This document shows positions 53,347 to 61,351 of a stretch of DNA of 64,000 bases, one piece after another. Both the position numbers and the translations under genes were made by a program. A model generated the notes under the pieces. The model made no database searches, was not told the origin of the DNA, and saw only the letters and a program-made list of their open reading frames with translations. The DNA is from CATOSD01 sp965203135 (GTDB lineage: Bacteria > Chloroflexota > Dehalococcoidia > Lucifugimonadales > CATOSD01): NCBI GenBank assembly GCA_965203135.1, contig CBDBBO010000002.1, forward strand, positions 124,001 to 188,000, in the 5' to 3' direction. Every line of letters starts with the position of its first letter. Position 1 is the stretch's first letter.

Positions 53347-53568
53347 CTAAAGTGTTGAGCAGAACTCGGAGACAGTGAGTCCTGCCGAACGGATGAGAGT
53401 ACGCAATGTCCCCTTGGCGACCGTCGAATGGTTCGGCACCGAAAGGCTCGCCATTTCTCCAGTCTTGGTCATGATGATGTGGCCTCCTCGTTGGCGCGCC
53501 ACGCTCCAGCCAAAGCGGCGAAAATTGCGCACCGTCTCCGCTCCGCTGAGGACGGGCAGCGGCGGCAT
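53347..53568 (-). CDS. hicA: HicA-type mRNA interferase toxin
   Basis: A 73-aa HicA toxin with the double-stranded-RNA-binding fold: VRNFRRFGWSVARQRGGHII carries the catalytic His30, followed by LSVPNHSTVAKGTLRTLIRSAGLT. HicA cleaves mRNA. The ATG at 53568 overlaps the hicB stop as TAATG, so translation is coupled with the antitoxin made first. A longer frame upstream (to 53640) only reads through hicB. Family residues are intact, so it is probably active. Confidence 0.9.
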   Translation of the reverse strand: MPPLPVLSGAETVRNFRRFGWSVARQRGGHIIMTKTGEMASLSVPNHSTVAKGTLRTLIRSAGLTVSEFCSTL

Positions 53569-53774
53569 TAGAGCGCCACTTCCACCTGCCGCGTCTCGAT
53601 GGTCAACGGCATGCCCTGTTCGGCGCGCACCTCGATGCAAAGCTCGATGGCTTCACGTATGTTTGCCAGGGCTTCTTCCTTCGTGGTCCCCTGGCTTACG
53701 CAGCCCGGAATAGACGGGCACTCGACCACCCACACCCCATCCTCGTCCCGGTCAATCGTCACAGTCAGTTTCAT
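53568..53774 (-). CDS. hicB: HicB-type antitoxin
   Basis: A 68-aa HicB antitoxin consisting of the RNase-H-like N-terminal domain: VTIDRDEDGVWVVECPSIPG, SQGTTKEEALANIREAIELC. It lacks the usual C-terminal DNA-binding (RHH or HTH) domain, so it should neutralise HicA by direct binding but may not repress its own promoter. It precedes hicA with a one-base overlap, the inverse of the classical hicA-hicB order but common in other phyla. Confidence 0.92.
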   Translation of the reverse strand: MKLTVTIDRDEDGVWVVECPSIPGCVSQGTTKEEALANIREAIELCIEVRAEQGMPLTIETRQVEVAL

Positions 53775-53828
53775 TTTCGCACCTCAGGCTGCCAGCCGGC
53801 GCTTACCTCTTGGCAGGTGATCGTGTAG

Positions 53829-53920
53829 CTACCCCGATCTGTGAATCTCGTATGGTGTCTGGCAGAACGTGATGCCCATGTCGAAATGTGCTGCTTGCCT
53901 TTGAACTCCAGCGTTGGCAT
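53829..53920 (-). pseudogene. Internal-deletion scar of a second type III mod gene
   Basis: On the minus strand, ATG 53920 starts MPTLEFKGKQHI, matching the intact Mod N-terminus. After about 40 bases it jumps to DNA encoding MGITFCQTPYEIHRSG-stop (TAG at 53829-53831), matching the Mod C-terminus (MGITFCQLPFEMHGAG). The two ends are joined out of frame, with roughly 1.4 kb missing. Both its homologous ends and its upstream repeat show a former mod paralogue, not a chance match. Confidence 0.85.
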
Positions 53921-54054
53921 GGCAGACTCCCGCGATGAGAGGTAGCTTGACGGGCGTGGCCAATCCTACTAACAGCGTCGCAGCACGTCAAACTTGGCCG
54001 CTAGGCGCAAGTGGCGCCTGCAAAGCGAATCCGCCCACGCCCTTGACGCTCTCG
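53896..54054. repeat. Direct repeat, copy B (scarred mod start and upstream DNA)
   Basis: Counterpart of copy A at 52783-52940, same orientation. Between the copies lie the 105-aa gene, hicA and hicB. Recombination between the repeats would delete that cassette cleanly. Confidence 0.85.
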
Positions 54055-54444
54055 TACATCTGTGCTATTCTGTCCCCATGACACAGCCAACCCGCCATTC
54101 GCCGGCCTCCGTCGCCCCTTCTGGCAGCGCCGCCGGCTGTCCCACAGCCGTTACGTTTCACGGCGATTCGTTGCAATCGACCCGCTTTTCGCGACAACTG
54201 GCGGGACATTCGGTTAACAAGCGGCAGGCCTCCCAGCTAGGGACCGGAACAATACGGAACGAAATGGAACAGTTTTTCGGAAGTTTGCGCCGTAGGCGGC
54301 CCTTCGCCGGTATTCCCCTCTCCCAAGACTGGGAGAGGGTTAAGGTGAGGGTTGAGCGCACATCTCATCAAGCCTGCGTAGCTACCAGGTCACGCCCTTG
54401 CGTGCGAACTGTCAGCAATCTAAGATTGATTCAGGGAGACGTAC
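54055..54444. other. Gap without a convincing gene, holding a CCCTCTCCC-type palindrome
   Basis: Open frames here have no protein-like composition. The palindrome CCCTCTCCCA (54316-54325)/TGGGAGAGGG (54330-54339), followed by TAAGGTGAGGGTT, is the same element type as 58-97. GGAAC motifs spaced through 54242-54270 look like low-complexity remnants. Confidence 0.6.
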
Positions 54445-54681
54445 ATGAGCACGATAGAGGAGCGCCTCGCGGGTATCGAGGCGACCTTCGCCACGAAGGA
54501 GGACTTGGGCAGGTTGGAGACTCGCCTTGCGAGCATCGAGGCGACTCTGCCTTCGTTCGCCACCAAGGCCGATCTGGCCCATCTCGAGGCTCGCATCACT
54601 CGCTGGATGGTAGGTCTGATGCTCACGTCGATCGTCGGAGCGTCGTCTATCGCCTACGCCGCCGTGAGACTGTTCGGCTGA
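54445..54681 (+). CDS. Small coiled-coil protein with C-terminal TM anchor
   Basis: A 78-aa protein with heptad repeats over residues ~3-50 (EERLAGIEATFATKEDLGRL, LASIEATL, ATKADLAHLEARI), then RWM and one hydrophobic helix (VGLMLTSIVGASSIAYAAV). It shares its plan with the 68-aa product at 24266-24472, which lacks one heptad block. AGGGAG precedes ATG 54445. Tail-anchored coiled-coil architecture suggests a trimeric or tetrameric membrane-tethered stalk; role unknown. Confidence 0.7.
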   Translation: MSTIEERLAGIEATFATKEDLGRLETRLASIEATLPSFATKADLAHLEARITRWMVGLMLTSIVGASSIAYAAVRLFG

Positions 54682-54734
54682 CCTCGAGGCCGCGGATTGA
54701 CTAACCTGCCTGTTCCCAGCTATGCTGGAGTTGC

Positions 54735-54808
54735 GCGGGAGTAGCTCAATGGTAGAGCCCGTGCCTTCCAAGCACGCCACGTGGGTTCGATTCCCATCTC
54801 CCGCTCCA
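54735..54808 (+). tRNA. tRNA-Gly(TCC)
   Basis: A complete cloverleaf: acceptor GCGGGAG (54735-54741) pairs with CTCCCGC (54798-54804), D-loop GCTCAATGGTAGAGC, anticodon loop CTTCCAA with anticodon TCC, and T-loop GGTTCGATTCC. CCA is encoded (54806-54808). Length 74 bases. It ends the accessory island that begins after dxs, and tRNA ends are common integration sites, although no integrase or duplicated 3' end is visible. Confidence 0.97.
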
Positions 54809-54873
54809 AGGGCGCGGCGCCCCGGCCGGCCCCGCTCGCCGGCAGTGCGCGCCGCAGGCGAGGAGGCGCTCCC

Positions 54874-56244
54874 ATGGCATACATCACCCACGCCTCGACT
54901 ATAACCGAGTCGGCGCAGACCTACGCGCGCGACTACATGGCCAAGACGCGCGAGTTCAGCCGCAACGCCAACCTGTACGTGCTGCACGTCATCGGCATGG
55001 ACATGATCCACGGCTCGTTCACGGTGCTCTTCAACCTGTACCTGCTGGCCGTCGGATTCGACATCACCTTCATCGGCCTGCGGCTGATGATAGGCTTCAT
55101 CGCCAGCGCCCTGACCGCCATGCCCGCCGGACTGGTCTCCGACCGCATCGGTCGCAAGGCGTCGTTCATCCTGGGCGACGGCATAGGCGCGGTGATCGGC
55201 CTAGTGATGATCAGCACCCAGAGCGAGCTGATTCTGCTGTGGGGGCCTGCGCTCGGCGCGTTCTTCGGCAACCTTCACCACACGTCCGAAGCCGCCTTCA
55301 TGATGGAGAACAGCAAGAAGAGCGAGCGCGTGCACCTGTTCTCGGTGGCCGGCAGCTTCCGCACGCTGTCGGCGATGTCCGGCGCGCTGATCGCGGGCAT
55401 GGTGCCCGCCCTCTTCATCGACGACATCGGCGCCGTCGCCGCGTACCGCTACGCCTCGTACGCCGGGCTGTCGCTGTGGTTCGTGTCGCTGGTGCCCGCG
55501 CTGATGCTGCGATCCATCGAGGCCGAGGAGCAGCCGGAGCGGCAGACGCAGCGCGTGGCGCGTGCGCCCAACCCGTTAGCCGGGCTGTTCGCCGACATCC
55601 GCCACCCGCGCCGGATCGCCTACTTCGTGCTGACGAGCGGTCTGCTAGCCTTGGGCACGGCGGCGGTGGCTCCGCTGCTCAACGTGGTCTTTCACGAGGG
55701 CCACATCCACGCCGGAGAGGGCGAGATAGGCGTGGTGTTTGCGGCGGGCGAGCTTTCGCTGGCGGCGGCCACGCTGTTCGTGCCGCTGGTCGCGGCGCGA
55801 ATGCTCAAGGTGGACGCGATCGCGCTGATGCGCGTGCTGTCGCTGCCTTTCATCCTGGCCATGGGGTTCCTGCCGCTCGCGCTGGGCCAGGGCGCGCTGC
55901 TCATCGTGCTGGCCGGCGCGTCGCACGTGGGGCGCGTGGCCACCTTCCGCATGAGCCGGCCGCTGGACGACGCCTTCAACATGGAGGTGCTCGAGCCGCG
56001 CGAGCGGGCCACCAGCACCGGCATAGAGATCGCGGTCGGCGCCGCCGTCTCCTCCGGCGCGGTCTGGCTGGGCGCGAGACTGCTGGACTCCGGCGACTAC
56101 ACCACGCCGTTCGTCATCATGGCCACGTTCTACCTGGTGGCCACGCTCATCTACTGGAAGGTGTTCCGGCCGCTGGAGCGGTCCGGTGCGCAGCCGACGG
56201 AGGAGCGTCCGCTGCTGGCCGCGGGTGAAGCGACGGCGGGCTGA
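54874..56244 (+). CDS. MFS transporter
   Basis: A 456-aa major facilitator with about 12 helices. The loop 2-3 motif is AGLVSDRIGRKASFILGD; helix 1 region MDMIHGSFTVLFNLYLLAVGFD. A charged linker (~residues 222-240, EAEEQPERQTQRVARAPN) separates the halves. ATG 54874 follows GAGGAGG; earlier codons overlap the tRNA and are excluded. It is likely a drug or metabolite exporter. The TlpA-like gene starts 5 bp after its stop. Confidence 0.9.
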   Translation: MAYITHASTITESAQTYARDYMAKTREFSRNANLYVLHVIGMDMIHGSFTVLFNLYLLAVGFDITFIGLRLMIGFIASALTAMPAGLVSDRIGRKASFILGDGIGAVIGLVMISTQSELILLWGPALGAFFGNLHHTSEAAFMMENSKKSERVHLFSVAGSFRTLSAMSGALIAGMVPALFIDDIGAVAAYRYASYAGLSLWFVSLVPALMLRSIEAEEQPERQTQRVARAPNPLAGLFADIRHPRRIAYFVLTSGLLALGTAAVAPLLNVVFHEGHIHAGEGEIGVVFAAGELSLAAATLFVPLVAARMLKVDAIALMRVLSLPFILAMGFLPLALGQGALLIVLAGASHVGRVATFRMSRPLDDAFNMEVLEPRERATSTGIEIAVGAAVSSGAVWLGARLLDSGDYTTPFVIMATFYLVATLIYWKVFRPLERSGAQPTEERPLLAAGEATAG

Positions 56245-56249
56245 CACCG

Positions 56250-56834
56250 TTGATCGAGAGCGGCAACGAAGCCCCGCCCTCCGCAGGCCGCGCCTGGCCC
56301 AGGCTGATAGGCCTGGTGCTGGGGGCGGCGCTTATCCTGGCGCTCGTGGCGGTGCTGGCCTACGGCATGGCCAACAGGACCGCGCCGACCGGTCAGAGCG
56401 GCGCGACCCGCGTCGGCAAGCCGGCGCCCGCGTTCACGATGGAGCTGTACGGCGGCGGGGAGCTGAGCGTCGGCCCGGACCTTGGTAAGCCCGTGGTGCT
56501 CAACTTCTGGGCGTCGTGGTGTCCGCCCTGCCGCGAGGAGTCGCCGCTGCTCGAGCGCACCTGGAGGCAGTACGCGGACCGCGGCGTCCTGTTCGTGGGC
56601 GTGGACACCCAGGACACCGAGGAGGACGCGCTGGCGTACATCGAGGAGTTCGGCCTGACCTTCCCCAATGGCCTCGACGTCGACGGGGAGATCACCGTCG
56701 CCTACGGCGTCGTCGGCCTGCCCGTCACGTTCTTCATAGGCGCCGACGGGGTGGTCAAGCGCCGCTGGGTGGGCGCCCTCACCGAGTCCCAGCTACTGCC
56801 CTGGGTGGAGGAACTGGCCTCGGGCGGGCCATAG
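56250..56834 (+). CDS. TlpA/ResA-like membrane-anchored thioredoxin
   Basis: A 194-aa protein with one N-terminal TM anchor (residues ~19-40) and an outward thioredoxin domain. The active site is WCPPC (Cys91, Cys94) in FWASWCPPCREESPLL, and GLPVTFFIGADGVV supplies the cis-Pro. Such proteins reduce disulfides in exported proteins, often for cytochrome c maturation, though no ccm genes lie nearby. The start is TTG 56250 because the anchor must be included and no ATG lies before it. Confidence 0.9.
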   Translation: MIESGNEAPPSAGRAWPRLIGLVLGAALILALVAVLAYGMANRTAPTGQSGATRVGKPAPAFTMELYGGGELSVGPDLGKPVVLNFWASWCPPCREESPLLERTWRQYADRGVLFVGVDTQDTEEDALAYIEEFGLTFPNGLDVDGEITVAYGVVGLPVTFFIGADGVVKRRWVGALTESQLLPWVEELASGGP

Positions 56835-56966
56835 CTACTCGATGTGGGTCAGCGAACGCTATACTCCGGTTGGACCGCTGCGGTATCATTGTGCCGGCGC
56901 GGCCAACGCGATTCGAAATGACTGAAATCGAATGGGAACGGGACCCCCTTAGCCGCGAGGTCGACC

Positions 56967-57839
56967 ATGACGCTGAGACACTCTAAGACCGAGGCAATGC
57001 AGCCCGGCGAGAGGTTCGTGCTGCCGGACCCTCCGCCGCGTGGACCGGATGACATGACGACATTCAAACACCTGACTTACACCGGCAGCATACGAGACCT
57101 GGTGCTTTACCTGGGCAACCCGGAAACCACCACCGTTGGCGGTGAACTGTACGTCGTGAGGGAGCCCCGGATGCCCACGCTGGGTCGGCGCATCCCCGAC
57201 CTGTTCATAGCGTTCGACACCGACCCGGAGTTGTACTGGGAGTCCCACGGCTACATCATCTCCGAGCAGGGCAAGCCTCCCGACTTCGTGATGGAGGTGG
57301 GTTCGCGCACCACCGGACGGATGGACGTCGGGGCCAAGCGTGACGACTACGCATCGCTTCGCATACCGGAGTACTGGCGCTTCGACGAGACGGGCGGCCG
57401 ATTCCAGGGCGCGCCCCTGGCCGGGGACAGGCTGGTGGGAACTCAGTACGAGCCGATTGCGATAGAAACGCTGGAGGAAGGCGTCCACCAGGGATACAGC
57501 GCCGTGTTGGGCCTCAACATTCGATGGGTGAGGGGGGAGCTCGAGTGGCACAATCCCCGCACCGGGAGGTCCATACCAAGTCTAGAGGAAGAGCGGCGGG
57601 GGCGCGAGGAAGAGCGGCAGGGGCGCGAGGAAGAGCGGCGGGGGCGCGAGGAAGAACGGCGGGGGCGCGAGGAAGAACGGCGGGGGCGCGAGGAAGAACG
57701 GCGGGGGCGCGAGGAAGAACGGCGGGGGCGCGAGGAAGAGCGGCAGGGGCGCGAGGAAGAACGGCGGGGGCGCCTGGCCGCGGAAGCGCGTGTTCGAGAG
57801 TTGGAGGAGCGTTTGCGACGGGCCGGGCAGACGGACTGA
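56967..57839 (+). CDS. Uma2-family (DUF820) nuclease-like protein with a 7-residue repeat tail
   Basis: A 290-aa protein. Residues ~30-195 are a Uma2/DUF820 domain of the PD-(D/E)XK fold: RIPDLFIAFD, PDFVMEVGSRTTGRMDVGAK and YASLRIPEYWRFD carry the D, E and K positions. Residues ~207-269 are nine copies of EEERRGR/EEERQGR, then a short coiled coil (ARVRELEERL). The tail should be a highly charged helix. Uma2 proteins are abundant in Cyanobacteria and Chloroflexota, often in many copies; the function is unsettled. GAGGTCG precedes ATG 56967. Confidence 0.88.
   Translation: MTLRHSKTEAMQPGERFVLPDPPPRGPDDMTTFKHLTYTGSIRDLVLYLGNPETTTVGGELYVVREPRMPTLGRRIPDLFIAFDTDPELYWESHGYIISEQGKPPDFVMEVGSRTTGRMDVGAKRDDYASLRIPEYWRFDETGGRFQGAPLAGDRLVGTQYEPIAIETLEEGVHQGYSAVLGLNIRWVRGELEWHNPRTGRSIPSLEEERRGREEERQGREEERRGREEERRGREEERRGREEERRGREEERRGREEERQGREEERRGRLAAEARVRELEERLRRAGQTD
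57585..57773 (+). repeat. Nine-copy 21-bp in-frame tandem repeat
   Basis: Unit GAGGAAGARCGGCRGGGGCGC repeats nine times without frame change, each adding EEERRGR or EEERQGR to the Uma2 protein. Copies differ at only two positions, so the array is young and probably varies in copy number between strains or cells. Confidence 0.95.
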
Positions 57840-57858
57840 CTGTTACCGGGACCTCAAG

Positions 57859-59496
57859 CTACGGGTAGCGCGAAAAGTCGAAGCCCTCTTTGACGATGCA
57901 CTCTATGAGCGCGGGCTGGCCGGTCTTGGTGACTTCCACCGCCTCCTTGAGCGCGGGGACGAACTCGGCGGCCTTGGTGACCCGCACGCCCCAGCCGCCA
58001 AGGGCCCGCGCGACCTCTCCGTAGTTGCCGCCCAGGGTGTGTGAGGCGTATTTCTCGATGGCGAAGGGCATGCCCGCGCGCTCGATGGCCATGACGCCGT
58101 TGTTCCACACTATCGTCAGTATGCCGAGCCCGTTGCGGGCCGCCGTCTCCAGGTCCATGCCCACCATTCCGATGGCCGCGTCGCCCATGACGTTCACGCA
58201 CAGCTTGTCCGGCTCGGCGAGCTTGGCGCCCATGGTGATGCCCAGCCCGTAGCCGAGCTGCGTGGTCTTGCCCCAGCCCATGTAGCTGCGCGGGGTGGTC
58301 GCCTCCCAGAACGGCGTCATCTGGTCACGCGGGCTTCCGGCGTCGTGGGTGACGATGGTGTTGGCGCGGTCGACGTTGTGCATGAGGTCCCAGATGATGC
58401 GGTACTGGTTGATCGGCTCTTCGTCGGACGTAAGCTGCGGCATCCACTCCTCCAGCCACTCATCCTTGACGGCCCGCACCTCCGGCCCGACGTCACGGTC
58501 GTTGCGCAGCCCGACGCCGTTCGTCCGGCTCTCCACCTCGTCTATCAGCGCGCGGAGCACGAGCCTGGCGTCGCCGATGAGGGCGTAGTCGGCGCGAATG
58601 TCCTTGTTCACGTCCGCGGGGTCGTTCGTGGCGTGGATGATTACCTTGCCGGGCGGAATCGCCCTGCCGTAGCTGGTCTGGGTGAAGCTGCATCCGACGC
58701 CCAGCACCACGTCGGCGCGGGCGAGGAAGTGCGCGATGGGCTTGGTCGTGGAGACGGCGGACGCGCCGAGCGAGAGCGGGTGGTTCTCCGGGAAGGCGCT
58801 CTTGCCGGGCATGGTGGTCATCACCGGCGCCTGGAGCAGCTCCGCGAGTCGTTCGAGCTCGTCCGAAGCGTCCGAGTAGAGCACGCCCTGGCCGGCGTGG
58901 ATTACGGGTCTCTCGGCGCCCAGAAGGACCTTGGCGACCTCGGCGGTCTCTTCGGGGCACGGCGCCGACCTGCTCGCCCTGACCGGTACGTAGTCGAGCT
59001 CTCCTGCCAACTCCTGGTCCCACACGTCGCGGGCGACCTCCAGCAGCACGGGCCCGGGCTTGCCGCTGCGCAGTTGGTGGAACGCGCGGCGCATCAGCTC
59101 GGGCACGCGCTCGACGTGGTTTATCTCCGCCAGCCACTTGGTTACGCCTCGGTAGTTGTCCGTGGCGCTGAATCCGGGAGGCGTGAACGAACGGGAGGTC
59201 GGCTCGCCGCCGGGGATGAGCAGGACGGGGACGTTGTCGGCGAACGCCTGGGCCGCGCCGGGGAATGCGTTCTCGGAGCCGGGCCCCTGCTGCATGGCGA
59301 ACACGCCGAGTCGTTTGCCCCCGCTTGTGCGGCTGAAGCCGTCCGCGATGGCCATGCCCACGCGCTCCTGCCTGCAAAGGATGGGGCGGATCTCAGCCTG
59401 GGCACAGGCCTCGATCAGCGGCTGCGCCGGAAAGCACGCCAGGAACTCCGTGCCCTCGCGTCTCAGCACCTCGGCTATGGCGTCCGCTCCGTTCAT
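57859..59496 (-). CDS. Thiamine-pyrophosphate-dependent enzyme (acetolactate synthase-like)
   Basis: A 545-aa TPP enzyme of the acetolactate synthase/oxalyl-CoA decarboxylase family. The N-terminal pyrimidine domain has CRQERVGMAIADGFSR with the catalytic Glu, the middle domain has PVIHAGQGVLY, and the C-terminal domain has the Mg-TPP motif MGDAAIGMVGMD...WNNG. The FAD-binding residues of true acetolactate synthase are not obvious and no ilvN follows. It is probably a decarboxylase or lyase of unknown substrate. AGGAGG precedes ATG 59496. Confidence 0.88.
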   Translation of the reverse strand: MNGADAIAEVLRREGTEFLACFPAQPLIEACAQAEIRPILCRQERVGMAIADGFSRTSGGKRLGVFAMQQGPGSENAFPGAAQAFADNVPVLLIPGGEPTSRSFTPPGFSATDNYRGVTKWLAEINHVERVPELMRRAFHQLRSGKPGPVLLEVARDVWDQELAGELDYVPVRASRSAPCPEETAEVAKVLLGAERPVIHAGQGVLYSDASDELERLAELLQAPVMTTMPGKSAFPENHPLSLGASAVSTTKPIAHFLARADVVLGVGCSFTQTSYGRAIPPGKVIIHATNDPADVNKDIRADYALIGDARLVLRALIDEVESRTNGVGLRNDRDVGPEVRAVKDEWLEEWMPQLTSDEEPINQYRIIWDLMHNVDRANTIVTHDAGSPRDQMTPFWEATTPRSYMGWGKTTQLGYGLGITMGAKLAEPDKLCVNVMGDAAIGMVGMDLETAARNGLGILTIVWNNGVMAIERAGMPFAIEKYASHTLGGNYGEVARALGGWGVRVTKAAEFVPALKEAVEVTKTGQPALIECIVKEGFDFSRYP

Positions 59497-59635
59497 GGTT
59501 CGTCCTCCTGCGCGCTGTGGTTGGTCTGGGGCACTAGCTTAGCGCAGGCGCGGAGAGCGGGCAAGCGCGGGCGCGTGTGGTATGATTCCGGGCGCCGGCC
59601 GCCGGACGGGACGCGGACGGCGAAGGAGGTGCGAG

Positions 59636-60970
59636 GTGTACGAAGCTCAGCGAGGCGAGATAGTTGTGGTCGCCACGGGCGACAGCATGATCGCGAGGCC
59701 GCTGGCCCCGTTCAGAGAAAACAACTTCCTGGCGCTGGTCGACCTGCTGAGAGAGGCGGACGCGGCGTTCACGAATCTGGAGATGCAGGTACACCGCTTC
59801 GAGCCGGCGCCGGCCGCGGCTTCGGGAGGCATATGGACGGCAGCCGACCCCGACCTGCTGGACGACCTGCAGTGGGCGGGCATAACTATGGTGTCGTGCG
59901 CCAACAACCACTGCTACGACTACGGCGAGGGCGGTCTGATGACCACGCTGCTGAACCTGGAGAGGTCGGGGCTGGCCTTCTCCGGCATAGGCCGCAACCT
60001 GAGCGACGCAAGAGCGCCGGTGTACGTAGAGACCCCGGCGGGGCGCGTAGCGCTGCTGTCGTGCACCTCGACGTTCGATCCGGCATCGCCCGCCGGGGAG
60101 CAGCGGCACGACCTGCACGGGCGGCCCGGCGTGAGCGCCCTGGGGTGGTTCGCTGAGCACGTCGTCGACTCGCGTGCGTTCGAGGAGCTGCGGCGGCTGG
60201 ACGAGGCGCTCGGTTTCGCGGAGCGGCGCGCCAGGCAGGCGGAGATGGGCTTCGGCGGTGGCGGTGGCGACGAACCCGACAGGCTGCGGACGCTGGGGCA
60301 TACCTTCACGCGGGGCGACGGTTTCGAGGTGCGGACGTCGCCGAACGAGCGCGACATGGAGGGCATACTGAGGTGGGTGCGGGAGGCGCGTCGGCAGGCG
60401 GACTGGGTGTTTCTGAGCATACACACGCACGAGCACGGCGCGACGGAAGAGGACCCGGCGGAGTTTATAGAGACATTCGCGAGAAGGTGCGTGGACGAGG
60501 GAGTGGACGCGGTGTTCGGCCACGGGCCGCACTTTCTGCGAGGGATCGAAATCTACGGGAACCGGCCCATCTTCTACAGCCTTGGCAATCTCATGTTCCA
60601 GAATGAGGTGGTGCCGCGACTGCCGGTGGACCTCTACGAGGCGGTGGGTCTGGACGGCAAGGCGACGCCCGCGGACTTTTACGACTTCAGGTCTCAGGAC
60701 GATACGCGAGGGTTCACGGCCAACGCCATCTACTGGGAGAGCGTGGTAGCGGAATTGCGGCTGAGCCGGAGCGGCGCGAGCGAGATAGTTCTGCTTCCCA
60801 TCGAGCTGGGGTACGGAACGCCGCGCTCGCAGCGGGGCCGCCCGGTGATGGCCGGCAGCGAGTCCGCGGAGCGAACGTTACGGACGGCGGCGCGGTTGTG
60901 CGAGAAGTACGGGACGCGCATAACCACGCAAGATGGGGTCGGAGTGATCGAGCTGGGCGCGCCGGCGTAG
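59636..60970 (+). CDS. CapA-family protein (metallophosphatase fold)
   Basis: A 444-aa CapA-like protein. VVVATGDSMIAR, NLEMQVHRFEP, VSCANNHCYDYGEGG and HTHEH/GHGPHFLRGIEIY are the metal-binding segments of the capsule-biosynthesis CapA fold. CapA takes part in poly-gamma-glutamate export in Bacillus, but capB and capC are not here and many homologues have other roles. No signal peptide. GTG 59636 is set by a near-perfect AAGGAGGT six bases upstream; an ATG at 59582 lacks one. Confidence 0.88.
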   Translation: MYEAQRGEIVVVATGDSMIARPLAPFRENNFLALVDLLREADAAFTNLEMQVHRFEPAPAAASGGIWTAADPDLLDDLQWAGITMVSCANNHCYDYGEGGLMTTLLNLERSGLAFSGIGRNLSDARAPVYVETPAGRVALLSCTSTFDPASPAGEQRHDLHGRPGVSALGWFAEHVVDSRAFEELRRLDEALGFAERRARQAEMGFGGGGGDEPDRLRTLGHTFTRGDGFEVRTSPNERDMEGILRWVREARRQADWVFLSIHTHEHGATEEDPAEFIETFARRCVDEGVDAVFGHGPHFLRGIEIYGNRPIFYSLGNLMFQNEVVPRLPVDLYEAVGLDGKATPADFYDFRSQDDTRGFTANAIYWESVVAELRLSRSGASEIVLLPIELGYGTPRSQRGRPVMAGSESAERTLRTAARLCEKYGTRITTQDGVGVIELGAPA

Positions 60971-61019
60971 AAGGGGCCGGGCGGCGCCCCCTGTCGGGGT
61001 GACGTCCGTCAGCCCGGGC

Positions 61020-61238
61020 TTACTTGAAGCGGTATGTGATGCGGCCGCGGGTGAGGTCGTAAGGGGAGAGTTCCACCAACACGCGATCGCCGGGCAGGAT
61101 GCGGATGAAGTAGCGCCGCATCTTGCCCGAGGCGTAGGCGAGAACCTTGTGCTCGTTGGGCAACTCGACCCGGAAGTTGGCGTTCGGCAACGCCTCCGTG
61201 ACAGTGCCTTCGACCTCTATGGCCTCTTTCTTAGCCAT
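61020..61238 (-). CDS. infA: Translation initiation factor IF-1
   Basis: A 72-aa OB-fold protein that blocks the ribosomal A site during initiation. IEVEGTVTEALPNANFRVEL, GKMRRYFIRILPGDRVLVEL and the ending SPYDLTRGRITYRFK are unmistakable. AAGGAG lies four bases before ATG 61238. It is unusual only in that no ribosomal-protein or rpmJ genes are adjacent; the neighbour is a zinc-ribbon protein on the same strand. Confidence 0.98.
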   Translation of the reverse strand: MAKKEAIEVEGTVTEALPNANFRVELPNEHKVLAYASGKMRRYFIRILPGDRVLVELSPYDLTRGRITYRFK

Positions 61239-61351
61239 GCAACTCCTTGGCCCTCCGGCGTCGTTGCCGGCAGGGCCGTGTATGGTCCGCTATGTGGTCA
61301 TGGCCGCGCCGCGGGCGAGTATCGCCCGGCCCCTGCTACGGGACGAGGGGG

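Noticed and set aside
53994..54704. 236-codon frame across the gap before tRNA-Gly
   Set aside because: It runs through a palindromic repeat and overlaps the 78-aa gene in another frame; no ribosome site or motif.
57585..57773. Possible CRISPR array
   Set aside because: Units are contiguous 21-bp repeats with no spacers and keep a reading frame; no cas genes nearby.
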